A DNA stretch of 64,000 nt, taken from the NCBI RefSeq assembly GCF_002335805.1, contig NZ_NISU01000002.1, forward strand, positions 424,843 to 488,842, in the 5' to 3' direction. The notes below the pieces were generated by a model. It did no database searches and was not told where the DNA came from. It saw only the letters and a list, made by a program, of their open reading frames with translations. Position numbers and translations under genes: made by a program. This document shows positions 8,233 to 16,380 of the stretch, piece by piece; within the stretch, counting starts at the first letter, position 1; every line of letters starts with the position of its first letter. Source of the DNA: Bacillus sp. FJAT-45350. Lineage in GTDB: Bacteria > Bacillota > Bacilli > Bacillales > NISU01.

Positions 8233-9207
8233 ATGTCTAAAAAAGTATTAGTTCTAGGTGAAGTTCGTGACGGAGAATTACGTAATGTATCATTTGAAGC
8301 AATTGCAGCAGCAAAGGTAGTATCTGAAGGTGGAGAAGTAGTTGCAGCATTATTTGGTGAAAGTGTTTCTGCATTAGCAGAACAAATGATTCAATATGGA
8401 GCAGATCGTGTTATTACTGTAGAGCACGGTGACTTAAAAGATTATAGAACAGATGCATACCAGCAAGCACTATTACAAGTGGCAGATGTTGAAAATCCAG
8501 ATAGCATTATTATGGGACATACTGCACTAGGGAAGGACCTTTCTCCACGTCTTGCAATGAAACTTGAGGCTGGCCTTATTTCAGATGCAATACAAGTTGA
8601 GGTTGAGGGAGACCAAGTAGTATTTACGCGCCCAATTTACTCAGGTAAAGCTTTTGAAAAGAAGACTATTGAAGCTGGGAAAGTCCTAGCTACAATTCGT
8701 CCAAATAACGTTCCTGCACTAGATAAAGATGAGTCTCGTTCAGGTGATGTTAGTAGTGTAAACGTTGATATTAAAGATTTACGTACACAAATTAAAGAAA
8801 TCGTTCGTAAGACAACTGGTGGTGTAGACTTATCAGAAGCAAAGATTATTGTTGCTGGTGGCCGTGGTGTCAAAAGTGAAGATGGCTTTAAACCATTAGA
8901 AGAGCTTGCTGAACTTCTTGGTGGAGCAGTTGGTGCTTCACGTGGCGCGTGTGACGCTGAGTATTGTGATTACTCACTTCAAATTGGTCAAACTGGTAAG
9001 GTTGTAACACCTGACTTATATATTGCAGTAGGTTTATCAGGAGCTATTCAGCATTTAGCTGGAATGAGTAACTCTAAGGTAATCGTTGCAATTAACAAAG
9101 ACCCAGAAGCTCCAATTTTTGAAGTAGCTGATTATGGTATTGTTGGAGACTTGTTTGATGTATTGCCAATTTTAACAGAAGAATTGAAAAAAGTAGTTGT
9201 ATCTTAA
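8233..9207 (+). CDS. etfA: Electron transfer flavoprotein alpha subunit
   Basis: A 324-residue ETF alpha subunit with the C-terminal FAD-binding region (VAGGRGVKSEDGFKPLEELA, GASRGACDAEYC, YIAVGLSGAIQHLAGM, VAINKDPEAPIF). It forms the heterodimer with EtfB. The GGGGGGAT ribosome-binding site precedes an ATG start. It is the last gene of the fatty-acid degradation unit and is followed by a terminator. Confidence 0.96.
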   Translation: MSKKVLVLGEVRDGELRNVSFEAIAAAKVVSEGGEVVAALFGESVSALAEQMIQYGADRVITVEHGDLKDYRTDAYQQALLQVADVENPDSIIMGHTALGKDLSPRLAMKLEAGLISDAIQVEVEGDQVVFTRPIYSGKAFEKKTIEAGKVLATIRPNNVPALDKDESRSGDVSSVNVDIKDLRTQIKEIVRKTTGGVDLSEAKIIVAGGRGVKSEDGFKPLEELAELLGGAVGASRGACDAEYCDYSLQIGQTGKVVTPDLYIAVGLSGAIQHLAGMSNSKVIVAINKDPEAPIFEVADYGIVGDLFDVLPILTEELKKVVVS

Positions 9208-9222
9208 GGTATAATGGGAAAA

Positions 9223-9256
9223 GATAAGCATGGAATATTCCGTGCTTATCTTATTT
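9223..9256 (+). terminator. Terminator after etfA
   Basis: GATAAGCATGGAA pairs with TTCCGTGCTTATC (9223-9250), followed by TTATTTTA. It ends the fad-etf operon. Confidence 0.85.
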
Positions 9257-9271
9257 TATATAAGAAAGTAT

Positions 9272-9312
9272 AAGAAAAAGTAAATCTAATAAGAGTCGCT
9301 TTACTTTTTCTT
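9272..9312. repeat. Perfect 13-bp inverted repeat between etfA and trxA
   Basis: AAGAAAAAGTAAA (9272-9284) is exactly complementary to TTTACTTTTTCTT (9300-9312), loop of 15 bases. It lies about 20 bases after the etfA terminator. It could be a second terminator or a hairpin protecting the upstream mRNA; no protein frame explains it. Confidence 0.6.
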
Positions 9313-9466
9313 AATTAATAAGAAGGAAAAGGAATATTTTATGACGAATATACTAATTAAATACAGCTTTCTTCATTAATTATTACCTACATTGTTAAAT
9401 CATACATACTGTTTGTGAGATCTGGTATCAATGAGCAAGATATTAGCATGCGTATTTTTCAGGTGG

Positions 9467-9472
9467 TATAAT
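9467..9472 (+). promoter_or_regulatory. Likely -10 box of trxA
   Basis: A perfect TATAAT lies 42 bases before trxA. The -35 region at the proper distance is weak, so an activator or an alternative factor may help. The rest of the 9313-9514 gap shows nothing else I can name. Confidence 0.45.
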
Positions 9473-9514
9473 TCAATATGAAGTAAAGCACGACAAATTA
9501 AGGAGGATTTTCCA

Positions 9515-9829
9515 ATGGCGATTGTAAATGTAACAGACCAAACATTCCAAAACGAAACAAGTGAAGGTGTAGTTCTTGCAGATTTCTGGGCACCTTGGTG
9601 CGGACCTTGCAAAATGATTGCTCCTGTACTTGAAGAATTAGATGGTGAAATGGGAGAAAAAGTAAAAATAGTTAAGCTTGATGTAGATGAAAACCAAGAA
9701 GTAGCTGGTAAATATGGTGTAATGAGTATCCCTACACTAATGGTTTTCAAAAATGGTGAAAAAGTAGACCAAGTGGTAGGTTTCCAACCAAAAGAAGCAC
9801 TTGCAGAGTTACTTAACAAACATCTATAA
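9515..9829 (+). CDS. trxA: Thioredoxin
   Basis: A 104-residue classical thioredoxin that reduces protein disulfides in the cytoplasm. The active site WCGPC holds the redox cysteines at residues 29 and 32, and the cis-proline loop is MSIPTLMVF. The strong AAGGAGG site before ATG fits a highly expressed gene. It stands alone between two terminators, in the usual etfA-trxA-uvrC order. Confidence 0.98.
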   Translation: MAIVNVTDQTFQNETSEGVVLADFWAPWCGPCKMIAPVLEELDGEMGEKVKIVKLDVDENQEVAGKYGVMSIPTLMVFKNGEKVDQVVGFQPKEALAELLNKHL

Positions 9830-9833
9830 TATG

Positions 9834-9868
9834 AAAAGTCTGTTACTTCTGGTAACAGACTTTTTTTC
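9834..9868 (+). terminator. Terminator after trxA
   Basis: AAAAGTCTGTTAC and GTAACAGACTTTTTTT form a 13-pair stem with a five-base loop and a long T run. Confidence 0.92.
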
Positions 9869-9943
9869 TGTTTGAATGGAAACTATAATATACTTAACTT
9901 TTGATATGATATTAATAAGAGACATTTACATTTACTTATTATT

Positions 9944-9975
9944 GATAACTCATAACCCATAACTCATAATTAAAA
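9944..9975. repeat. AT-rich intergenic repeat, short form (copy 1 of 4)
   Basis: Iterations of the unit ATAACTCATAA and its variants (ACTCATAACCCATAACTCATAATT) just before uvrC. Related sequence recurs at 25808-25911, 53633-53755 and 56505-56567, always between genes. Confidence 0.6.
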
Positions 9976-9993
9976 GTGAGGGGAGGAAGGGCT

Positions 9994-11763
9994 ATGTCAC
10001 TAAAACAAAAGTTGGCTGTATTACCAGACCAACCTGGTTGTTATTTAATGAAGGATAATCAAGGTACGATTATTTATGTAGGAAAAGCTAAGGTTTTAAA
10101 AAATCGCGTTCGATCGTATTTCACAGGATCCCATGATGGAAAAACACAGAGATTAGTTAGTGAAATCACTGACTTTGAATATATAATTACATCCTCTAAT
10201 ATCGAAGCATTAATCCTAGAGATGAATTTAATTAAAAAGCATGACCCTAAGTACAACGTCATGTTGAAAGACGATAAATCTTATCCGTATTTGAAAATTA
10301 CATCTGAAGAACAACCTCGTCTAATTACGACTAGAAAAGTAAAGAAAGATGGAGGGAAATATTTCGGTCCATATCCTAATGCAGGTGCTGCTACAGAGAC
10401 GAAGAAATTATTAGACCGATTATATCCATTAAGAAAGTGTAGTACGATCCCTGATCGTGTTTGTCTCTATTATCATATTAATCAATGCTTGGCCCCGTGT
10501 GTTAATGAAGTCAATCAAGATGAAAATAAACAGATGGTCCAAGAAATTACTCGCTTTTTAAACCAGGGACACGAGGAAGTAAAAAAAGAGTTAACAGAAA
10601 AAATGCTTAAAGCTTCTGAAGATTTAAATTTTGAGAGAGCAAAAGAGCTCCGAGACCAAATTCAGCATATCGATATGGTCATGCAAAAGCAAAAAATGAC
10701 AATAAATGATCAAGTGAATCGAGATGTGTTCGCATTTGCCTATGATAAAGGGTGGATGTGTGTACAGGTCTTTTTTATTAGACAAGGGAAGTTAATTGAA
10801 AGGGATGTCTCGATATTTCCTTTTTATAAAGAGCCGGAAGAAGATTTATTAACGTTTATTGGACAGTTTTATATGAAAAAGGAGCATATTAAACCTTCCG
10901 AAATTCTTTTACCTGATAATATCGATAGCGACTTACTAAGCGAATTGTTACAAGTGAAAGTGCTACAGCCAAAGAGAGGGAAAAAGAAAGAGCTTCTTGA
11001 ATTAGCTCATAAAAATGCTGAAATTGCTCTTAAAGAAAAATTTTCTTTAATTGAAAGAGATGAACAGCGCACGGTAAAGGCTGTAGAAAACCTAGGAAAA
11101 GTTCTGCAAATTAGCCCTCCGTATAGAATAGAAGCATTTGATAATTCTAATATCCAAGGAACCGATCCAGTATCGGCAATGGTGTCCTTTTTAGATGGAA
11201 AGCCAAGTAAAAAAGATTATCGAAAATATAAAATCAAAGATGTAGAAGGTCCTGATGACTACGCATCGATGCGTGAAGTTGTTCGACGACGCTACTTTCG
11301 TCTATTAAAAGAGGGTGCTCCACTACCTGATTTAATTGTCATTGATGGTGGTAAAGGTCAAATTTCTTCAGCTCAAAGTATTATTGAGGATGAGCTTGGT
11401 CTTTCGATTCCAGTATGTGGACTAGCAAAAGATGAAAAGCACCGAACGTCACAACTATTGATAGGTAATCCACCAGAGGAAGTCCCGTTAAAAAGAGATA
11501 GTCATGAGTTTTATTTATTACAGCGCATTCAAGATGAAGTTCACCGATTTGCGATTAGCTTTCATCGTCAAACGAGAGGGAAGTCGATGATATCCTCAGT
11601 GTTAGATGAAGTTCCAGGAGTTGGACAAAAGCGAAAACAACAGCTACTTAAGCATTTTGGATCAGTGAAAAAAATGAAGGAAGCGGGTATGGAGGAATTT
11701 AAAAAACTTAAAATACCTGAAAAAGTAGCTGAAGAAATTATTAAACATTTAAGTGAAAAGTAA
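9994..11763 (+). CDS. uvrC: Excinuclease ABC subunit C
   Basis: A 589-residue nucleotide-excision repair nuclease that makes the 3' and 5' incisions with UvrB. The N-terminal GIY-YIG domain is clear ([20 protein letters not shown], about residues 12-90). A UVR/UvrB-binding motif lies near residues 195-230 ([13 protein letters not shown]), followed by the RNase H-like C-terminal nuclease domain and tandem helix-hairpin-helix motifs at the end ([18 protein letters not shown]). ATG at 9994 follows GGGGAGGAAGG; the upstream in-frame GTG at 9976 overlaps that site and is rejected. Confidence 0.97.
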   Translation: MSLKQKLAVLPDQPGCYLMKDNQGTIIYVGKAKVLKNRVRSYFTGSHDGKTQRLVSEITDFEYIITSSNIEALILEMNLIKKHDPKYNVMLKDDKSYPYLKITSEEQPRLITTRKVKKDGGKYFGPYPNAGAATETKKLLDRLYPLRKCSTIPDRVCLYYHINQCLAPCVNEVNQDENKQMVQEITRFLNQGHEEVKKELTEKMLKASEDLNFERAKELRDQIQHIDMVMQKQKMTINDQVNRDVFAFAYDKGWMCVQVFFIRQGKLIERDVSIFPFYKEPEEDLLTFIGQFYMKKEHIKPSEILLPDNIDSDLLSELLQVKVLQPKRGKKKELLELAHKNAEIALKEKFSLIERDEQRTVKAVENLGKVLQISPPYRIEAFDNSNIQGTDPVSAMVSFLDGKPSKKDYRKYKIKDVEGPDDYASMREVVRRRYFRLLKEGAPLPDLIVIDGGKGQISSAQSIIEDELGLSIPVCGLAKDEKHRTSQLLIGNPPEEVPLKRDSHEFYLLQRIQDEVHRFAISFHRQTRGKSMISSVLDEVPGVGQKRKQQLLKHFGSVKKMKEAGMEEFKKLKIPEKVAEEIIKHLSEK

Positions 11764-11777
11764 ATAAGTAAAACTTA

Positions 11778-11806
11778 TTGTCAGATAGATAAAATTTTGT
11801 TATTAT
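11778..11806 (+). promoter_or_regulatory. Promoter of lysC leader
   Basis: TTGTCA (11778-11783), a 17-base spacer and TATTAT (11801-11806). Transcription would start about 30 bases before the lysine riboswitch. Confidence 0.65.
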
Positions 11807-11843
11807 GAAAACTAACTTAATAAGCCGCGCTTCATATTTTGAA

Positions 11844-12106
11844 GTGATGGTAGAGGAGCGAAGACCATTAGTAAATGTTCTGAGGTGATTGAGTACCTAA
11901 GAAGAATATTGAAAGGGGAATTTGCCGAAGTGATAAGAGTCTCAATACTCTTTGAGCTGGACCTGTATTAAATAAGTGCAGGGCTGTCACACAGCCAACC
12001 TAAAAGTTGTGTGGAGAACTATCTCACGTGAGTAAGGGAACAAGTGTGGTACCGGATAGGTATGACAACAACAGTGAGGGGGTTTCTCTTTTCTGTTGTT
12101 TTTTTG
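11844..12106 (+). ncRNA. Lysine riboswitch (L-box) with terminator, upstream of lysC
   Basis: The aptamer spans about 11844-12027. It shows conserved L-box pieces in order: TAGAGGAGCGAA, GAAAGGGGAAT followed by TTGCCGAAG, then GCTGGACCTGTAT pairing towards GCAGGGCTGTCACA, and the closing strand CTATCTCAC. The expression platform ends in a terminator: ACAACAACAG (12065-12074) pairs with CTGTTGTT (12093-12100), then T7. Lysine binding should favour termination, so lysC is switched off when lysine is plentiful. A GTGTGGTACCGG segment at 12044-12055 resembles the T-box antiterminator core, possibly by chance. Confidence 0.9.
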
Positions 12107-12140
12107 TGTCCTTATTTACCTAAATGAAAGGATGGAGAAG

Positions 12141-13370
12141 ATGTCAGTAGTCGTTCAAAAGTACGGTGGAACATCAGTTGGATCTGTGGAAAGAATTCAG
12201 CATGTCGCAGACCGAATTATTAAAACAGTAAACAGCGGGAAGCAAGTGGTGGCAGTTGTTTCAGCTATGGGGAAATCGACGGACCAATTGGTAGAACTTG
12301 CTCAACAAATATCTAAAAAACCGAGTAAAAGAGAAATGGATATGCTATTAACAACAGGTGAGCAAATCTCAATTTCGTTATTAACAATGGCACTTCAGCA
12401 ACGAGGTCATGAAGCAGTATCACTGACAGGCTGGCAAGCAGGAATGATGACTGAGGAAATTCATGGCAATGCTCGTATTACAGAAATAAAGCCAGAGCGA
12501 ATCGAAAAGCATTTAGAATCTGGCAAAATTGTTATTGTTGCTGGGTTCCAAGGGGTTTCAGATACAGGTGAGATTACAACACTTGGTCGAGGTGGTTCAG
12601 ATACAACAGCTGTAGCATTAGCAGCGGGACTTTCAGCAGAACGCTGTGATATTTATACAGATGTAACGGGAGTTTTCACAACAGACCCTCGTTTTGTTAA
12701 AGATGCTAGAAAACTATTATCAATTTCTTATGATGAAATGCTAGAAATGGCAAACTTAGGAGCTGGTGTTCTACACCCTCGAGCTGTTGAGTTTGCAAAG
12801 AATCATCATGTAAAGCTAATGGTTGCTTCAAGTATGGTTGAAGAAGAAGGAACTTTGATTGAGGAGGAAGTATCGATGGAGAAAAATCTAATAGTAAGAG
12901 GAATTGCGTTTGAAAATGATGTAACGAAGGTAACAATTGCGGGCTTACCAAATGAATTAACAACTCTATCAACAGTTTTTACCCTTCTATCTGAAGCAGG
13001 GGTTAATGTAGATATCATTATTCAAAATCAAAGTAGTAAAGGTACAACCAATATTTCTTTTTCTATTAATGGGGCAGCACTAGAAGAAGTTTTGCAGTTA
13101 CTGAATATGAATCAAGAGTCTTTGAAATTTGAGGATGTATATCACGAAGAGGATTTAGCAAAAGTATCAATTATCGGTTCGGGTATGGTATCTAACCCTG
13201 GTGTAGCAGCAACGATGTTTCAAGTGTTATCTGAAAGTGATGTAATGGTTAAAATGGTTAGCACATCAGAAATTAAAGTATCTGCAGTTGTAAATGAGAC
13301 TAGTATGATTCAAGCTGTTGAAGCCCTTCATCGTGCATTTGAGCTTGAAGAAGTAGCACTAACAGTTTAA
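12141..13370 (+). CDS. lysC: Aspartokinase (LysC type, alpha subunit)
   Basis: A 409-residue aspartate kinase catalysing the first step towards lysine, threonine, methionine and diaminopimelate. The kinase domain begins with KYGGTSVGS and contains the [16 protein letters not shown] motif; two ACT domains form the C-terminal regulatory third. ATG at 12141 follows AGGATGGAGAAG. Upstream in-frame starts lie inside the riboswitch terminator and are rejected. Its length matches Bacillus subtilis aspartokinase II (408 residues). Control by the preceding lysine riboswitch identifies it as the lysine-sensitive isozyme. Confidence 0.96.
   Translation: MSVVVQKYGGTSVGSVERIQHVADRIIKTVNSGKQVVAVVSAMGKSTDQLVELAQQISKKPSKREMDMLLTTGEQISISLLTMALQQRGHEAVSLTGWQAGMMTEEIHGNARITEIKPERIEKHLESGKIVIVAGFQGVSDTGEITTLGRGGSDTTAVALAAGLSAERCDIYTDVTGVFTTDPRFVKDARKLLSISYDEMLEMANLGAGVLHPRAVEFAKNHHVKLMVASSMVEEEGTLIEEEVSMEKNLIVRGIAFENDVTKVTIAGLPNELTTLSTVFTLLSEAGVNVDIIIQNQSSKGTTNISFSINGAALEEVLQLLNMNQESLKFEDVYHEEDLAKVSIIGSGMVSNPGVAATMFQVLSESDVMVKMVSTSEIKVSAVVNETSMIQAVEALHRAFELEEVALTV
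12876..13370 (+). CDS. lysC: Aspartokinase beta subunit, internal in-frame start
   Basis: Within lysC, ATG at 12876 (codon 246) is preceded by a strong GAGGAGGAAG ribosome-binding site at 12861-12870. In Bacillus subtilis the small beta subunit of aspartokinase II comes from exactly such an internal start at Met246. The product here is 164 residues and consists of the two ACT domains. It would assemble with the alpha chain into the alpha2-beta2 enzyme. Confidence 0.75.
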   Translation: MEKNLIVRGIAFENDVTKVTIAGLPNELTTLSTVFTLLSEAGVNVDIIIQNQSSKGTTNISFSINGAALEEVLQLLNMNQESLKFEDVYHEEDLAKVSIIGSGMVSNPGVAATMFQVLSESDVMVKMVSTSEIKVSAVVNETSMIQAVEALHRAFELEEVALTV

Positions 13371-13381
13371 GCAAAAATGAG

Positions 13382-13430
13382 AGTCTGGGACAAAAGGTCA
13401 AAAACGGACCTTTTGTCCCAGACTTTTTTA
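13382..13430. terminator. Bidirectional terminator between lysC and yslB
   Basis: AGTCTGGGACAAAAGGTC (13382-13399) is perfectly complementary to GACCTTTTGTCCCAGACT (13407-13424), with a seven-base loop and T run. It serves the convergent pair lysC and yslB. Confidence 0.93.
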
Positions 13431-13436
13431 TTGATT

Positions 13437-13862
13437 TTATTTAATGCTGTCCTTTTCATCCCAATGGAGAGTAAAGAGAACTTTATCCTTCTTCGTCGTA
13501 TAGACCGCCTCAGTTATGTATCCTTTTATATACTGGACTTGTTCAGCAAGAAATCCTGCCTCTAATTGATAGCATAAAGGGATTTTTTCTTCTAGCAAGG
13601 AAGATGTTAATTGTAACATCATTTCATTTCTTTTTTCTTTTACAAAGGTAAGTGTTCCCCACCCTGCCTTATCAAAGAATAGTATAATGTCATCAATCGC
13701 TTCTTTTTTATTTTTACGAGCTAGTGATTTACCAGCCCAGTATAAAGTCTGTTCATGTTCTTTACCTAAAAATTCCTCTAGTAATACATTTCGAATAAGA
13801 TGGTAACCATAAACAGGCACTGTCTGTTCACTTTCCAAGATTGGATCTTTTGATTTTGCCAT
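13437..13862 (-). CDS. yslB: DUF2507 family protein YslB
   Basis: A 141-residue protein (MAKSKDPILESEQTVPVYGY at the start) of the DUF2507 family. The family has a fold related to V4R and is found in Bacilli; its function is not established. It lies between lysC and sdhC on the opposite strand, as yslB does in Bacillus subtilis. AGAGAGGGGT precedes the start codon on the - strand. Confidence 0.85.
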   Translation of the reverse strand: MAKSKDPILESEQTVPVYGYHLIRNVLLEEFLGKEHEQTLYWAGKSLARKNKKEAIDDIILFFDKAGWGTLTFVKEKRNEMMLQLTSSLLEEKIPLCYQLEAGFLAEQVQYIKGYITEAVYTTKKDKVLFTLHWDEKDSIK

Positions 13863-13976
13863 ACATGTAACCCCTCTCTATATAAGTTAATTATAATCTC
13901 AAAGCACTTTTTTCTCTATAGATTCGTTATCTAGGAAGTGATATACTGAACTCCGAACTAAGTTGGAGGTAATATT

Positions 13977-15326
13977 ATGAAATCATCATTAAATCAATTT
14001 TTAACTCCATTTCGTATCATTATCATTTCTTATATTGTAGCAATGATTCTTTTTAGCTTGTTGCTATTTTTACCAATATCTCAACAGAGTGGGGTAACTT
14101 TATCATATAGTGAAGCGTTATTTACGTCTGTTAGTGCCGTAAGTGTAACTGGTCTAACGGTTGTGAACGTTTCTGAAACATATAGCACAATAGGAATTAT
14201 CTTTCTGGCCCTAGCCATTCAGCTCGGTGGAATTGGGATTATGACATTAGGAACATTTGTATGGATGTTGTTTGGTAAGAAAATTATCCTCTCACAACGC
14301 ATGCTCATTATGGTTGACCAAAATCAGAATTCCTTTTCAGGGTTAGTTAATTTGATGAGAGGTATTCTACTTGTAGCTATCATCATTGAATTAATTGGAG
14401 CTGCAATTTTAGGTACATATTACATACGTTATTTTGATACTGTAGGTGAAGCGTATTATCAGGGGGCTTTTGCCTCGTTAAGTGCTTTTACAAATGCTGG
14501 ATTTGACATTACTGGACAGTCACTCATACCATTTGCAAATGACTATTATGTCCAGTTAGTAACGATTCTTTTAATATTCGCAGGGGCAATTGGATTCCCT
14601 GTATTATTAGAATTGAAAGAATATTTTTCAAAGGAAAACCCAAACTTTAGATTTTCTTTATTTACAAAAATAACAACAACTACCTATTTTATTGTGTTTG
14701 CAATTGGTATCGTTGGAATTTGGGCATTGGAGTTCAACCATTATTATGTAGGTCTTGAATGGCATCAGCAGTTATTCCATTCGTTGTTTAATTCAGCAAC
14801 AACTAGAAGTGGTGGTCTATCGATAATGGATGTTTCCGAATTAAGCTTAGCAACGCTATTATTTATATCAGGATTGATGATTATCGGGGCAAGTCCATCA
14901 AGTGTAGGTGGGGGAATTCGAACGACGACTTTAGCGGTTATGTTCTTAACAATAAAGAGCTTTGCTCTTGGAAAAAACGATGTAAAAGTATTTGGTCGTG
15001 AAATACATCCAGAGGATAGTCAAAAGGCATTTATCGTAATTTCAGTGTTTATCGTCATGCTTTTTGCGGCTGTCATATTAATTTCTGCATTTGAGCAGGG
15101 GAACCAAATCCCATTAGTAGCCATAATTTTTGAAACTGCATCAGCATTTGGAACTTGTGGCTTATCGATGGGAATTACATCAGAGCTTTCATTACCGAGT
15201 CAATTTATTCTAATGATTCTTATGTTTATAGGGAGAGTTGGACTGATCGTCTTCTTATTTTCAGTACGTCGTAAAGAGACGAAGAGTTACTATAAATATC
15301 CAACTGAGCGAATAATTATCGGTTAG
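13977..15326 (+). CDS. TrkH/Ktr-type potassium channel subunit
   Basis: A 449-residue integral membrane protein of the TrkH/KtrB superfamily. Four pore loops are visible, each with a conserved glycine: SVTGLTVVN, SAFTNAGFD, TTRSGGLS and SAFGTCGLS. It moves K+ (or Na+-coupled K+) when assembled with a cytoplasmic RCK ring subunit. No ktrA or ktrC gene lies nearby; orphan membrane subunits such as KtrD are common in Bacilli. TTGGAGGT precedes ATG. The gene sits between yslB and sdhC, where Bacillus subtilis has no such gene, so it is a local insertion. Confidence 0.92.
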   Translation: MKSSLNQFLTPFRIIIISYIVAMILFSLLLFLPISQQSGVTLSYSEALFTSVSAVSVTGLTVVNVSETYSTIGIIFLALAIQLGGIGIMTLGTFVWMLFGKKIILSQRMLIMVDQNQNSFSGLVNLMRGILLVAIIIELIGAAILGTYYIRYFDTVGEAYYQGAFASLSAFTNAGFDITGQSLIPFANDYYVQLVTILLIFAGAIGFPVLLELKEYFSKENPNFRFSLFTKITTTTYFIVFAIGIVGIWALEFNHYYVGLEWHQQLFHSLFNSATTRSGGLSIMDVSELSLATLLFISGLMIIGASPSSVGGGIRTTTLAVMFLTIKSFALGKNDVKVFGREIHPEDSQKAFIVISVFIVMLFAAVILISAFEQGNQIPLVAIIFETASAFGTCGLSMGITSELSLPSQFILMILMFIGRVGLIVFLFSVRRKETKSYYKYPTERIIIG

Positions 15327-15334
15327 TAGTAAAT

Positions 15335-15470
15335 AATTAGGTAAAGATTTAATAGAAAGTAAAAATGATAGTTACTCATTAATTACCTAAAGACAATCTT
15401 TTTCTCACTTTATTTATTTAGTGAATAAAAGTAGTTGAAGGTTTGAGACCCTTTTAAAATAAGGGTTTAA
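15335..15470 (+). terminator. Hairpins after the potassium channel gene
   Basis: A TTAGGTAA/TTACCTAA pair spans about 15337-15391. Further on, ACCCTT and AAGGGT make a small stem near 15448-15466. None has a textbook T run; together they probably end the channel transcript before the sdh promoter. Confidence 0.35.
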
Positions 15471-15537
15471 TGTGTACTATCATTTTTTTGTGCCTATATA
15501 TATCGGAATTTTTCGACTAAATTTTGTAGACGTTTTC

Positions 15538-15566
15538 TTGACGATACTAAGGGATGGGAGTAAAAT
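15538..15566 (+). promoter_or_regulatory. sdhCAB promoter
   Basis: TTGACG (15538-15543), 17 bases and TAAAAT (15561-15566). The predicted leader is about 165 bases long. Confidence 0.7.
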
Positions 15567-15572
15567 AAATTT

Positions 15573-15736
15573 GTCGGATTTTATTCACAGAAACTTAACC
15601 TAAGTTTCATATTATTCTTAATTTGGTAGCAACGAGATAAATACGGGGAGGTTTCAAATTTATAAGTTTAAAAGAAAGAGTAAGAGAGCAGTTGCTAGAA
15701 GTGTAAAAAAAATTAATATCTGGGGGGAAAATTGGT
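15573..15736 (+). other. sdhC leader with hairpin and an unused strong Shine-Dalgarno
   Basis: GAAACTTA (15590-15597) and TAAGTTTC (15601-15608) form a hairpin close to the expected 5' end. GGGGAGG then occurs near 15645 with no ATG, GTG or TTG at suitable spacing. A second GGGGGGAAA before sdhC is the true ribosome-binding site. The first site may be an mRNA-stabilising Shine-Dalgarno (as known for cry3A) or belong to a tiny frame with an odd start. Confidence 0.4.
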
Positions 15737-16366
15737 ATGGCCGGTAACCGGGAATTTATGAATCGAAGACTACATTCATTATTAGGAGTCATTCCAGTAG
15801 GTTTATTCTTAATTATGCATTTAGGAGTTAACTACTTTGCTACTCAAGGAGCAAGTGCATTTAACCAAGCAGCAAACTTTATGGATAACCTACCATTTAA
15901 GTATGTTATGGAAATTTTTGTAATCTACATTCCATTACTTTATCATGCAATCTATGGTGTTTATATTGCGTTTCAAGCGAAAAATAATGCAGGGCGCTAT
16001 GGTTTCTTTAGAAACTGGATGTTTTTCTTACAACGTGTAACAGGTATTATCACATTAATATTCGTTGTTTGGCATGTATGGGAAACACGTGTACAAGTAT
16101 TCTTTGGAGCAACTGTAGAGTATAACATGATGGCTGATATTTTAAGTAGTCCATTTATGCTAGCTTTCTATATTATTGGGGTTGTTTCTACAACGTTCCA
16201 CTTTGCTAATGGTTTATGGTCATTTGCTGTGTCTTGGGGTCTTACTGTAACACCTCGTTCACAAGTGATTTCAACATATGTAACATTGGCTATTTTCTTT
16301 GCGTTAACATTTATCGGTATTCGCGCAATCTTAGCATTTATTAATCCAGATTTAGCTAATCTTTAA
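15737..16366 (+). CDS. sdhC: Succinate dehydrogenase cytochrome b558 subunit
   Basis: A 209-residue membrane anchor of succinate:menaquinone reductase with five hydrophobic segments and the conserved histidines of the two-haem Bacillus type (HSLLGVIPVGLFLIMHL, YHAIYGVYIAF, VWHVWETR, TTFHFANGLW). It holds haem b and the quinone site. The start is ATG with GGGGGGAAA upstream. It is the first gene of sdhCAB. Confidence 0.96.
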   Translation: MAGNREFMNRRLHSLLGVIPVGLFLIMHLGVNYFATQGASAFNQAANFMDNLPFKYVMEIFVIYIPLLYHAIYGVYIAFQAKNNAGRYGFFRNWMFFLQRVTGIITLIFVVWHVWETRVQVFFGATVEYNMMADILSSPFMLAFYIIGVVSTTFHFANGLWSFAVSWGLTVTPRSQVISTYVTLAIFFALTFIGIRAILAFINPDLANL

Positions 16367-16380
16367 GGAGTGAGTTTAGT

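Noticed and set aside
13377..13565. ORF on + strand after lysC
   Set aside because: It is made of the terminator and the antisense of yslB.
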